A DNA stretch of 64,000 nt from Tragulus kanchil (taxonomy: Eukaryota > Chordata > Mammalia > Artiodactyla > Tragulidae), in contig JAIOJX010000026.1 of NCBI GenBank assembly GCA_022376925.1, positions 252,275,330 through 252,339,329 of the forward strand. Direction: 5' to 3'. The notes under the pieces were generated by a model that was not told where the DNA came from, ran no database searches, and saw nothing but the letters and a program-made list of their open reading frames with translations. Position numbers and translations under genes: made by a program. Below are positions 37,680 through 49,007 of this stretch, piece by piece (within the stretch, counting starts at the first letter, position 1; each line of letters opens with the position of its first letter).

Positions 37680-39839
37680 TCCCTCTAAGATCAGGAACAA
37701 GACAAGGGTGTCCACTTTCACCACTCTTATTCAACATAGTCCTGGAAGTTCTAGCAACAGCAATAAGAGAAGAGAAAGAAATCAAAGGAATCCAGATTGG
37801 AAAAGAAGAAGTCAAACTCTCTCTATTTGCAGATGACATGATATTATACACAGAAAATCCCAAAGACACTATTACAAAACTACTAGAGTTAATCAGCAAA
37901 TTCAGCAAAGTCGCAGGATACAAAATCAATATACAGAAATCACTGGCATTCCTATACACAAACAATGAAAAATCAGAAAATGAAATCAAAGAGGCAATCC
38001 CCTTCACCATCGCAACCAAAAGAATCAAATATCTAGGAATAAACCTACCCAAAGAAACAAAAGAACTGTACACAGAAAATTACAAGACACTCATGAGAGA
38101 CATTAAAGAAGAGTTACACAGTTGGAGAAATATTCCATGTTCCTGGGTCGGGAGAATCAATATTGTGAAAATGACCATACTACCAAATGTCATCTATAGA
38201 TTCAATGCGATCCCTATCAAACTTCCAATAACATTCTTCACAGAACTAGACCAACGAATAACACAGTTCATATGGAAACACAAAAGACCTCGAATAGCCA
38301 AAGCAATCCTCAGGAAGAAGAATGGAGCTGGGGGGATCAGCCTCCCTAACTTCAGACTCTACTACAAAGCAACAGTCATCAAGACAGTATGGTACTGGCA
38401 CAAAAACAGAAATATCGACCAATGGAACAAGATCGAGAACCCAGAGATAAAGCCACACACCTATGGGTACCTTATTTTTGACAAAGGAGGCGAACATATA
38501 AAATGGGACAAAGACAGCCTCTTCAACAAATGGTGCTGGGAAAATTGGACAGCTACATGCAAGAAAATGAAGTTGGAAAATACCCTGACACCATACACAA
38601 AGATCAACTCAAAATGGATTAAAGACTTAAATGTAAGGCCAGAAACCATCAAACTCTTAGAGGAGAATATAGGCAAAACCCTCAAGGACATCAATCAAAG
38701 CAAGATCTTCTCTGACCCACCTACTAGAATAGTAGAACTAAAAAGACAAATGAACATGTGGGACCTAATGAAACTTAAAAGCTTTTGTACAGCTAAAGAA
38801 ATTACAAAAAAGCTGAACAGAGAGCCCACAGAGTGGGAGAAAATCATAGCAAATCAAACAACGGACAAAGAATTAATCTCCAAAACCTACAAGCAACTCA
38901 GACAACTCAGCACAGGAAAAACAAACAACCCAATCAAAAAATGGGAAAAGGACCTAAACAGACACCTCTCCAATGATGACATACAGATGGCCCAAAAACA
39001 CAGGAAACGATGCTCAACTTCACTAATAATTAGAGAAATGCAAATCAAAACTACAATGAGATATCACCTCACACCCGTCAGAATGGCCATCATCCACAAA
39101 TCGACAGACAATAAATGCTGGAGAGGCTGCGGAGAAAAGGGAACACTCCTGCATTGCTTGTGGGAGTGTAAATTGATACAGCTTCTATGGAAGACAGTCT
39201 GGAGATTTCTTAAAAAACTAAAAATAGAAGCACCATATGACCCAGCAATCCCACTCTTAGGCTTATACCCTGACGAAATCAAAACTGAAAGAAGCACCTG
39301 TACCCCAATGTTCATTGCAGTTCTCTATACAATAACTAGAACATGGAAGGAACCTAGATGCCCATCGATGAACGAATGGATCCAAAAGCTCTGGTACATA
39401 TATACAATGGAATACTACACAGCTGTAAAGAGAAATGCAGAAGAATCAACCCTAATGAGGTGGCTGGATCTAGAACGTATCATCAAAAGTGAAGTCAGTC
39501 AGAAAGAGAAGGACAAATCTAGTAGGATGGTGATGATGGTACACGCAGTAAAGCGACAGAAAGACAGACATGGACAGTGGACATATGGACATTGTGGGGA
39601 AGGAACAGAGGGTGAGAGGCGTAAAGGAAGTAGCATGAAGGCCTGTACTATCATAAGTGAAGAAAATAGCTCTAGTCATTGCTCTGTGAGAAAAGGGGAT
39701 CCTTCAGGGGTGCTGTGTGATGGTTAGGAGGGGTGGGAAGGGGGGGATATACATATGACTAATCTGGGAACATACATATCTGTAAACAACAAAACTCTGT
39801 AAAAGTTAAAAGTAAAATAAAGGTTTAAAAAAAAAAAAA
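37680..39839 (+). mobile_element. Inner, youngest L1 of the nest, 5'-truncated, ORF2 3' half open
   Basis: It is inserted into the middle L1 and flanked by AAAAAGAGAAAGACA (37665-37679 and about 39835-39849), with a poly-A tail at about 39827-39839. A continuous frame runs from the left edge to 39727. It holds the reverse-transcriptase block [20 protein letters not shown], the catalytic FADD at about 37826-37837, the thumb region, and the C-terminal Cys segment [14 protein letters not shown]. The endonuclease, ORF1 and promoter are absent, so it cannot move itself. At the place where the middle L1 has its stop (AAG TGA) this copy has AAG CGA (39554-39556), so the frame runs 57 codons longer. 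Strictly the truncated start is not a natural start codon. Confidence 0.92.
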
Positions 39840-40598
39840 GAGAAAGACAAGTACAGTGTACTAACACATATATGTGGAATCTAGTAAGATGGCAATGATA
39901 ACACATGCAGTGAAGTGATGGAGAAAACAGTCATAAAGAACAGACATATGAACATTGTGGGGAATGAACAGTGGGTGGGAGGCACAGAGGGAGTAACACG
40001 GAAACCTATACTATTATATGTGAAAAAGATAGCTATTGTCATTGTGCGATGGGAATAGGGGATTCTGCAGGGGTGCGGTGTGATGGCCTGGAGGGATGGG
40101 ATGGGGAGACTGAGAGGGGGATGAAGGGGGGATGGGGCCAGGGATATACATATGACTAATCTGGGATTATACATATCTGTAAACAACAAAACTCTGTAAA
40201 AGTTAAAAGTAAAATAAAGGTTTAAAAAAAAAAAAAGAGAAAGACAAGTACAGTGTACTAACACATATATGTGGAATCTAGTAAGATGGCAATGATAACA
40301 CATGCAGTGAAGTGATGGAGAAAACAGTCATAAAGAACAGACATATGAACATTGTGGGGAATGAACAGTGGGTGGGAGGCACAGAGGGAGTAACACGGAA
40401 ACCTATACTATTATATGTGAAAAAGATAGCTATTGTCATTGTGCGATGGGAATAGGGGATTCTGCAGGGGTGCGGTGTGATGGCCTGGAGGGATGGGATG
40501 GGGAGACTGAGAGGGGGATGAAGGGGGGATGGGGCCAGGGATATACATATGACTAATCTGGGATTATACATATCTGTAAACAACAAAACTCTGTAAAA
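39773..40598 (+). repeat. 397-bp tandem duplication in L1 3' ends
   Basis: A 32-bp identity starting TACATATCTGTAAACAACAA occurs at 39773-39804 (inner L1), 40170-40201 and 40567-40598 (middle L1). Crossing over, or mis-joining, between these identities explains the duplication. Part of it lies in tandem block 12 as well. Confidence 0.85.
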
Positions 40599-40622
40599 AT
40601 AAAAAGTCAAAAAAAAAATAAT
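39840..40622 (+). mobile_element. Middle L1, right part (3' end), with a 397-bp tandem duplication
   Basis: After the inner L1 the middle copy resumes: the ORF2 end, a stop (AAGTGATGG), a G-rich 3' UTR and a poly-A. The segment 39840-40236 is repeated at 40237-40622. The first copy ends with the inner L1's own tail sequence (GTTAAAAGTAAAATAAAGG and poly-A), whereas the second ends in its own tail (AAATAAAAAGTC and poly-A). Confidence 0.9.
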
Positions 40623-42567
40623 AATATGGTTGATTTTAATTGCTGATAAAGAAAGATGGTCAATATAAATTAACTGGAAAAAAGAAAAGCTGAATAGTAC
40701 GTACACTATAAGCCATTTATTCTAGAAATCAAAAGGGATGTACATATAATTTTTGTTTAGTCACTATATCATATCCAACTCTTTGTAACTCCGTGAACTG
40801 TAGCCCACCAGGCTCCTCTGTCCATAGAATTTTGGAGTTTGTTGCCATTTCCTTCTCCAGGGCATCTTCCTAACTCAGAGAATGAACCTGCATATTTGCA
40901 CTGTAGGTGGATTCTTTACCTCAATGCCACTGAGGAAGGCTGATATATATAATACAACACATTTTATATGCATATGTAGATATGCACAGACATGAATACT
41001 TCAAAGTGTGTATGTAGGAGTGGATGTACACATCACTGGAGAGATTAACAAAATAATCATGATTCCATTCATTAGTATCTTTTACAGAAACCATTTTGTT
41101 CTATGAGCTTTTGTCATAGACATTTGTAATAAAAACAGCTACAAACAAGTCAACATTATGATGTTGTTTACAAATGATTCGGGTTTTTCCCATGGAGAAA
41201 ACCTATAATAAGTAATATCCTGCATGTCTTTTGAGTCAGTTCTTACTTTCAAACCTTCAGTTTACACTGAAATATGTTTATACAATGCTTGTGAATCTAA
41301 AACATCAACATGTATACTGATATATATTCAAATAGCCTTCACAAGAAGAGGTTTCCCAGTTGTAACTAGCAAATCAAACTCATAGCAGAACTATTTTCAT
41401 TTAGACAGCTTTTCCTGTGTCAGACATAGCCAATGATAACACATGAGTGAAGTGATGGAAAACAGTCATAAAGAACAGACATATGAACATTGTGGGGAAT
41501 GAACAGTGGGTGGGAGGCACAGAGGAGTAACACGGAAACCTATACTATTATATGTGAAAAGATAGCTATTGTCATTGTGCGATGGGAATAGGGATTCTGC
41601 AGGGGTGCGGTGTGATGGCCTGGAGGGATGGGATGGGGAGACTGAGAGGGGGATGAAGGGGGGATGGGGCCAGGGATATACATATGACTAATCTGGGATT
41701 ATACATATCTGTAAACAACAAAACTCTGTAAAAATAAAAAGTCAAAAAAAAAATAATAATATGGTTGATTTTAATTGCTGATAAAGAAAGATGGTCAATA
41801 TAAATTAACTGGAAAAAAGAAAAGCTGAATAGTACGTACACTATAAGCCATTTATTCTAGAAATCAAAAGGGATGTACATATAATTTTTGTTTAGTCACT
41901 ATATCATATCCAACTCTTTGTAACTCCGTGAACTGTAGCCCACCAGGCTCCTCTGTCCATAGAATTTTGGAGTTTGTTGCCATTTCCTTCTCCAGGGCAT
42001 CTTCCTAACTCAGAGAATGAACCTGCATATTTGCACTGTAGGTGGATTCTTTACCTCAATGCCACTGAGGAAGGCTGATATATATAATACAACACATTTT
42101 ATATGCATATGTAGATATGCACAGACATGAATACTTCAAAGTGTGTATGTAGGAGTGGATGTACACATCACTGGAGAGATTAACAAAATAATCATGATTC
42201 CATTCATTAAGTATCTTTTACAGAAACCATTTTGTTCTATGAGCTTTTGTCATAGACATTTGTAATAAAAACAGCTACAAACAAGTCAACATTATGATGT
42301 TGTTTACAAATGATTCGGGTTTTTCCCATGGAGAAAACCTATAATAAGTAATATCCTGCATGTCTTTTGAGTCAGTTCTTACTTTCAAACCTTCAGTTTA
42401 CACTGAAATATGTTTATACAATGCTTGTGAATCTAAAACATCAACATGTATACTGATATATATTCAAATAGCCTTCACAAGAAGAGGTTTCCCAGTTGTA
42501 ACTAGCAAATCAAACTCATAGCAGAACTATTTTCATTTAGACAGCTTTTCCTGTGTCAGACATAGCC
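40290..42567. repeat. Tandem duplication 12 (period about 1136-1141)
   Basis: 40290-41430 matches 41431-42567. The first about 170 bp of the second copy carry many one-base losses (ACATGAGTG, GAGGAGTAAC, GAAAAGATAG), the pattern of an unpolished sequence end. Confidence 0.96.
40751..40941 (-). mobile_element. Bov-tA type SINE
   Basis: It has TTTGTTTAGTCACTATATCA, AACTGTAGCCCACCAGGCTC and CTTCTCCAGGGCATCTTCC. It sits within the outer L1 remnant. The copy is at about 41886-42076. Confidence 0.85.
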
Positions 42568-42608
42568 TGGGAACTTAATGTTATAATTTATGTACAATTT
42601 TGACTCAT

Positions 42609-42822
42609 AAGGGCTTCTCTGGTGGCTCTGATGGTAAAGAATCTGCCTGCAATGCCAGAGACCTGGGTTCCATCCCTGGGCTGAGAAGATTCCCTGGAGA
42701 AGGGAATGGCAAACCACTCCAGTAGTCTTGCCTAGAGAATTCCATGAACAGAGGATGTTGGTGGGCTATAGCCCATGAGGTTGCAAAGAGTTGGACACAA
42801 CTGAGCAACTACGCACCCAGAG
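42609..42822 (+). mobile_element. Bov-tA/Bov-A2 type SINE, plus strand
   Basis: It starts AGGGCTTCTCTGGTGGCTCT, with GGTAAAGAATCTGCCTGCAA, GACCTGGGTTCCATCCCTGG (B-box side), TTGCAAAGAGTTGGACACAA and CTGAGCAACTA. It is the only copy of this family in forward orientation here. Confidence 0.92.
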
Positions 42823-43379
42823 ACTCATAAGTATATTTGAGGTTATTATAAGTACCTTGTGCTTAATAGTGATACTTTCTGCTAGTTTTAAAAATAAATA
42901 TTTTGAATTAAATCTATTACTTAGGCATTTTGAAAATATATGTGATAGGTGCATACTACTGAGGAACCCAAAGACTAGGGTTACTTATCAGTAGCTACAG
43001 TTCTCTGACTGAAAATTAACTCCACAGATTCACATATTTTGGAGTTACTGCCTTGTTCCACCTCAAGGAATCAGAAGCCATTAAAATGAGAATTACCAGA
43101 ATGTTGGCACAACTTTAAGGCATGTGCAACGTGCTGGTAGATTCTCTTTCAGTGCAAGCCTTAAAAGCTATCACCCACGTGTGCAAGTGTGAACACACAC
43201 GGTATGTTGTGTTTATGAGCACAGCTCTTTAAAGAAGCTTACCTAATTAAAGAATGCCAGTAACCAGTAGAACTCCTTATTTTCTCATTTTTATTCTAAG
43301 CCAAATATCTCCTTTTTAGAAACTGAGGGCAGTGTTAATCATTCACAAGTCAAAAATGTAAGAAATACTTATAACTTTT

Positions 43380-43622
43380 TTTCTATTGATATTTCATTCA
43401 TTTATCTTTGTTCCTTGGCCTGTGTGGGCCTCTCATTGCAGTGGCCTCTGTTGTTGCAGAGCACTGGCTCTGGGCGCATGCGCTCCAGAGCTCTGGCTCG
43501 GTAGTGGGACACATCGGTCCAGCCGCTCCGCGGCGCGTGCGATCTTCCCAGGCCGGGGATCGAACCAGCGCCCCTTGCACTGCAAGGCAGTGTCCTTACC
43601 CACTGGACCACCAGGAAAGCTC
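43380..43622 (-). mobile_element. GC-rich tRNA-derived SINE, locus 3 (shortened tail)
   Basis: It has the same family body, lacking the distal tail region. The target-site repeat ATACTTATA occurs at 43365-43373 and 43623-43631. It lies about 55 bp past the donor of the 211-nt BAZ2B exon. Confidence 0.85.
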
Positions 43623-43677
43623 ATACTTATATCTTTTAATATAATTATAACAATGTCAAATACATTATGTTTCTTAC

Positions 43678-43888
43678 CCTGAGCTTGCAGTTTTCTTAGC
43701 AGTTTGGCATCCGTGTTATCTAGGAATTCAGTGCTGCCAATATTTGGAGGCCGACCCTTCCGACGTCTCATCCTGGATTCCTCTCTTGCTCGCTGTCTAT
43801 CTGGATTTGGTGGTCTTCCTCTACGACCTTCCATTGCCCTGATACGGGGAATGACATCCTCTTCTTTCAAAAGACACCACTGCATTCC
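43678..43888 (-). CDS. BAZ2B: BAZ2B exon: end of the MBD, AT-hook-like motifs, start of the coiled coil (211 nt)
   Basis: The acceptor is TTAATTAAAAG before GGAATGCAG and the donor is GCTCAGG before GTAAGAAAC. It has 70 codons plus one base. It starts GMQWCLLKEEDVIPRIRAME (last TAM strand), continues GRRGRPPNPDRQRAREESR and MRRRKGRPPN (two GRPPN AT-hook-like cores in basic context), and ends FLDNTDAKLLRKLQAQ, where the long coiled coil starts. The 3' splice site is unusual: the 20 nt before the exon are A-rich with no C. A young tRNA-derived SINE sits just 3' in the intron, at about 43380-43622. The exon is present once. Confidence 0.95.
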
Positions 43889-44855
43889 CTTTTAATTAAT
43901 ATTTTATAGAAATAATACATTATAAGCAAAATAAATATAAGTGGTCAACATATCAGAAAAAGTTCTAGGCAAATTTGCATATATTTTGAAATTTATAAAG
44001 CTGTTACAACCTTCAGCAATTTCACTTTTTAAAATAAATTTATATTTAAAATTATTCATGGGACTGGCATATTCTTAGTAAATTCAACTTTACACAAAAG
44101 CTTTATATCTGTATGTATAAACATATAAATAGATACATATTTTAAAATCACAATTACTGAACTATAAAGACCATAAAGTTGGCAGATATTTGAAAATATT
44201 AGCTTGTGAGGATACCTCTATGAATCAATTGTTCACATGGACTATCGAGTTAAACCAAACACTAAGTTATCCAATTAAGAGATGAAACTTCTCTTTATAG
44301 AAATATTACAGCTAATATATCAAGAAGGAATCTAAGAGTTAGAGTATCAGCATTTTTCAATACTTGGTGAATTAATCTAAGTATTGAACTTGAATGGCTG
44401 TCAACAACCAAAAAGAGAGACAACTAGACAGATGTAAGTCTCCTGATGGAGGTTCACTCTATCACCTTTAAATTACTCTTGCCCTCCCACAAAAGGAAAT
44501 CAAATTAAGTATTAGACTTAATTACTATCACTTCACTGGAAAAACATGGTGAGAAGTATGTTTAACTACACAGCAAATCCAGTCTAGCAAGTTCTACAAA
44601 CTTCAAGACTTTATTCAACAAATAGATTTCAAAAAGTAAAAAAACTTTGAGAAGATTCAAGGAGCCTTAAGAGACGCACCGAACAATCCCAATGTGTAGC
44701 CCTTATCTAGATACAGATTTAAATAGAAAAACTGTTCAGAAAATTATGACAATTAAGGCACAACTGACAATTTGAACAATGACTTACTATTTGGTATCGA
44801 GGAATTATTGTTTTAAAGTGTGATAATGGTATCAGAGTGCTCTTGTCGACAACAT

Positions 44856-44936
44856 ACCTATGGTTGATTCATGCTGATGTTTGGCAGTAAACAACAAAAC
44901 TGTAAAGCTATTATCCTTCAATTAAAAAAAACCCAC
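44856..44936 (+). mobile_element. L1 3' tail fragment
   Basis: CTATGGTTGATTCATGCTGA, followed by GTAAACAACAAAACTGTAAA, GCTATTATCCTTCAATT and an A-run, matches the usual ruminant L1 3' end. Confidence 0.7.
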
Positions 44937-45075
44937 AATCTCAAATTCAGAATTTAGCTTGAACCAGTGTGGGCAATTCTGCAACCGAAAGTAATCAGAA
45001 AGTTCTTGAGTTATACTTTATGCCATGATACCTCAACTTCGGGCAAGGAATGTAAGAATATCTCATTCAATGGAT

Positions 45076-47310
45076 ACTAAAAATACAACTACCACTCCTG
45101 TGACCATAATGGATGATGATTACATCCCATATTCTAACCATTGTGCTTAGTTCCAGGCATTTCAATTACATTATGTTCTTTAATCTTCACAACAGTACTG
45201 TCTAATACAGTGGATTTTATTGTATCTACTTTACAACTGAGAGAATTCAAGCCCAGCTGAATAATGTCCTAAGGATACAGAGGCAATGAGGAACAGAACT
45301 ATGATTTAAACCCAACTCTCTCACTCTAAAACCTGTGGTCTTAATCACCATGTATACTTTTTTAGCTGATGTTACAAGGATGTTCTTAAGCTTGATAAAT
45401 GAATGAACCCAATATTCAGCCATGAAAGCACAGCCAGTATTATAGCAAGGCAGAATTATGTCAGAAAAAAATTAATGAATATAATCCATAATTAATATAA
45501 TATCTATATGAAGTCTTTTCAGTAATTTCCAGGTTAAAATAATTTTATCAATTAATTCTAAGGAAAATAAGATTTTATTTTTTTGCTGAGATTTCAGTGA
45601 AGTCAACAGAAATAATAGTTGTACTAGCTGCATTTCACACCATAAACCACTAAGAAGGAAGCCATCAAAACATTTTTATGATCACCAGGGTGGGAAGCTT
45701 TTGATTAGTTCGGGTTTTCATTTTTCTATTATGCTCTTACGCACCAAGGCAGTAAGCATTGCATAAATTGAAAAATACAAAAGTGACATTTGTGACACTT
45801 GAAGTAGAAGAGAAAGACTAATAAAAGAGTGTGTAAAGGAATCTGCATTCAGTTTTTAAAGTAACCTATTAATAATAAAATCAACTTTTAGCCAAGATTT
45901 AAAGGATTTGATTCATTTTTCTTTTTTTTTAATCCAGTTACAATTTTACACGCTATGTTTTTTTCATCTAGGAAAATATACCTCGTCAAAAAGGAACAGA
46001 ATATGCTGGCGCCCAAGCTTACCAGACAAATATAGTGACATTATCATTTACATTTTTGCCTTTGGCATTTATAAAGTAAATGCTTTCTAAGGGAGTTGCA
46101 TATACTGGGCTACATATAATGTCTTTGACTCTCGGTATTTAGAAAATGAGAAATAGATTGTTAGCAATCTTTTCTTTTTTGGTGGGGGCACTAAAATACA
46201 ACTACCACTCCTGTGACCATAATGGATGATGATTACATCCCATATTCTAACCATTGTGCTTAGTTCCAGGCATTTCAATTACATTATGTTCTTTAATCTT
46301 CACAACAGTACTGTCTAATACAGTGGATTTTATTGTATCTACTTTACAACTGAGAGAATTCAAGCCCAGCTGAATAATGTCCTAAGGATACAGAGGCAAT
46401 GAGGAACAGAACTATGATTTAAACCCAACTCTCTCACTCTAAAACCTGTGGTCTTAATCACCATGTATACTTTTTTAGCTGATGTTACAAGGATGTTCTT
46501 AAGCTTGATAAATGAATGAACCCAATATTCAGCCATGAAAGCACAGCCAGTATTATAGCAAGGCAGAATTATGTCAGAAAAAAATTAATGAATATAATCC
46601 ATAATTAATATAATATCTATATGAAGTCTTTTCAGTAATTTCCAGGTTAAAATAATTTTATCAATTAATTCTAAGGAAAATAAGATTTTATTTTTTTGCT
46701 GAGATTTCAGTGAAGTCAACAGAAATAATAGTTGTACTAGCTGCATTTCACACCATAAACCACTAAGAAGGAAGCCATCAAAACATTTTTATGATCACCA
46801 GGGTGGGAAGCTTTTGATTAGTTCGGGTTTTCATTTTTCTATTATGCTCTTACGCACCAAGGCAGTAAGCATTGCATAAATTGAAAAATACAAAAGTGAC
46901 ATTTGTGACACTTGAAGTAGAAGAGAAAGACTAATAAAAGAGTGTGTAAAGGAATCTGCATTCAGTTTTTAAAGTAACCTATTAATAATAAAATCAACTT
47001 TTAGCCAAGATTTAAAGGATTTGATTCATTTTTCTTTTTTTTTAATCCAGTTACAATTTTACACGCTATGTTTTATTCAGCTAGGAAAATATACCTGCGT
47101 CAAAAAAGGAACAGAATATGCTGGCGCCCAAGCTTACCAGACAAATATAGTGACATTATCATTTACATTTTTGCCTTTGGCATTTATAAAGTAAATGCTT
47201 TCTAAGGGAGTTGCATATACTGGGCTACATATAATGTCTTTGACTCTCGGTATTTAGAAAATGAGAAATAGATTGTTAGCAATCTTTTCTTTTTTGGGGG
47301 TGGGGGGCAC
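45076..47310. repeat. Tandem duplication 13 (period 1113)
   Basis: 45076-46189 matches 46190 to about 47310. The right end of the first copy is error-rich (GTTTTTTTCATC against GTTTTATTCAGC, CCTCGTC against CCTGCGTC). It contains a MIR twice. Confidence 0.95.
45128..45350 (+). mobile_element. MIR-type relic
   Basis: It has CCATTGTGCTTAGTTCCAGG, TTTAATCTTCACAACAGTAC, TACTTTACAACTGAGAGAAT and TTTAAACCCAACTCTC, in MIR order. The copy is at about 46241-46463. Confidence 0.75.
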
Positions 47311-49007
47311 GTTGGAGAGGGAGTGGGGGGGGGGCTGCTTCTATTGGTCTTTCATTTCTCTATTTTCATCCATCTTTTTTCTTTGGCTCTTGTGGGCCTC
47401 CCATCGCAGCGGCCTCGGGTGTCGCAGAGCACCGGCTCTGGGAGCATGCGCTCCAGAGCTCCGGCTCGGTAATTGGACACATTGGTCCAGCTGCTCCGCG
47501 GCACGTGGGATCTTCCCAGGCCAGGGATCGAACCGGGCGCCCCTCGCACTGCAAGGCAGTGTCTTTACCCACTGGACCACCAGGGGAAGCCCGATTGTTA
47601 GGAATCTGAAGCTTATCCTACAGCTTTAATTCACTGAGTTGCCCAAATAACTGTGCAAAGGAAAAAAAAGTTTTTTTTTCCCTTTAACTTTTCCTTGGGA
47701 AATGCAAATATAATTCATATCAGCTGATATATATGTTATAAATTTCTTGATATGCATCAAAAGGAAGTTAACTCATTAATTTTTCTTAGTTTAAGAAAAA
47801 CATTAAAGTTATTTTTATGAGAAAAATCAGAATTTGATTGATTTTCCTTAAAACTAATTCTCAGTTTAGTATTATGTCTATTTTTTGCTAGCTGTTTTAA
47901 CTTCCTTTTTCGAATTTTAGCTAATTCCTTTAGTTTACTATCATATGCTCTTACGCACCAAGGCAGTAAGCATTGCATAAATTGAAAAATACAAAAGTGA
48001 CATTTGTGACACTTGAAGTAGAAGAGAAAGACTAATAAAAGAGTGTGTAAAGGAATCTGCATTCAGTTTTTAAAGTAACCTATTAATAATAAAATCAACT
48101 TTTAGCCAAGATTTAAAGGATTTGATTCATTTTTCTTTTTTTTTAATCCAGTTACAATTTTACACGCTATGTTTTATTCAGCTAGGAAAATATACCTGCG
48201 TCAAAAAAGGAACAGAATATGCTGGCGCCCCAAGCTTACCAGACAAATATAGTGACATTATCATTTACATTTTTGCCTTTGGCATTTATAAAGTAAATGC
48301 TTTCTAAGGGAGTTGCATATACTGGGCTACATATAATGTCTTTGACTCTCGGTATTTAGAAAATGAGAAATAGATTGTTAGCAATCTTTTCTTTTTTGGG
48401 GGTGGGGGGCACGTTGGAGAGGGAGTGGGGCGGGCGGGCTGCTTCTATTGGTCTTTCATTTATCTATTTTCATCCATCTTTTTTTCTTTGGCTCTTGTGG
48501 GCCTCCCATCGCAGCGGCCTCGGGTGTCGCAGAGCACCGGCTCTGGGAGCATGCGCTCCAGAGCTCCGGCTCGGTAATTGGACACATTGGTCCAGCTGCT
48601 CCGCGGCACGTGGGATCTTCCCAGGCCAGGGATCGAACCGGGCGCCCCTCGCACTGCAAGGCAGTGTCTTTACCCACTGGACCACCAGGGAAGCCCGATT
48701 GTTAGGAATCTGAAGCTTATCCTACAGCTTTAATTCACTGAGTTGCCCAAATAACTGTGCAAAGGAAAAAAAAGTTTTTTTTTCCCTTTAACTTTTCCTT
48801 GGGAAATGCAAATATAATTCATATCAGCTGATATATATGTTATAAATTTCTTGATATGCATCAAAAGGAAGTTAACTCATTAATTTTTCTTAGTTTAAGA
48901 AAAACATTAAAGTTATTTTTATGAGAAAAATCAGAATTTGATTGATTTTCCTTAAAACTAATTCTCAGTTTAGTATTATGTCTATTTTTTGCTAGCTGTT
49001 TTTACTT
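46843..49007. repeat. Tandem duplication 14 (period 1101)
   Basis: 46843 to about 47900 matches 47944 to about 49007. A non-matching stretch of about 40 bp (about 47902-47943) sits at the junction. A segment starting near 45729 is therefore present three times (45729, 46844, 47945). Confidence 0.95.
47286..47591 (-). mobile_element. GC-rich tRNA-derived SINE, locus 4
   Basis: It is flanked by GATTGTTAG(C/G)AATCT (about 47271-47285 and 47592-47606). An artefactual second copy within tandem block 14 is at about 48393-48697; it differs by small G-tract and T-tract indels. Confidence 0.87.

Larger units (their letters stand above)
32844..43677 (-). other. BAZ2B intron carrying the nested L1 cluster
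   Basis: It holds an MLT1-type LTR (about 33475-33862), a MIR (about 34060-34235), a TA microsatellite (about 34737-34756), the nested L1s (about 35810-41100), two SINE loci and a GC-rich SINE. Nothing I can name lies in 32844-33470, 34240-34735, 34760-35800 and 42830-43360. Confidence 0.8.

Noticed and set aside
37838..39727. 629-residue open frame as a host gene
   Set aside because: It is the 3' half of L1 ORF2 (FADD reverse-transcriptase motif, C-terminal Cys region) in a truncated retrotransposon.
43704..43895. Plus-strand open frame opposite the 211-nt BAZ2B exon
   Set aside because: It is the antisense shadow of a well-supported coding exon.
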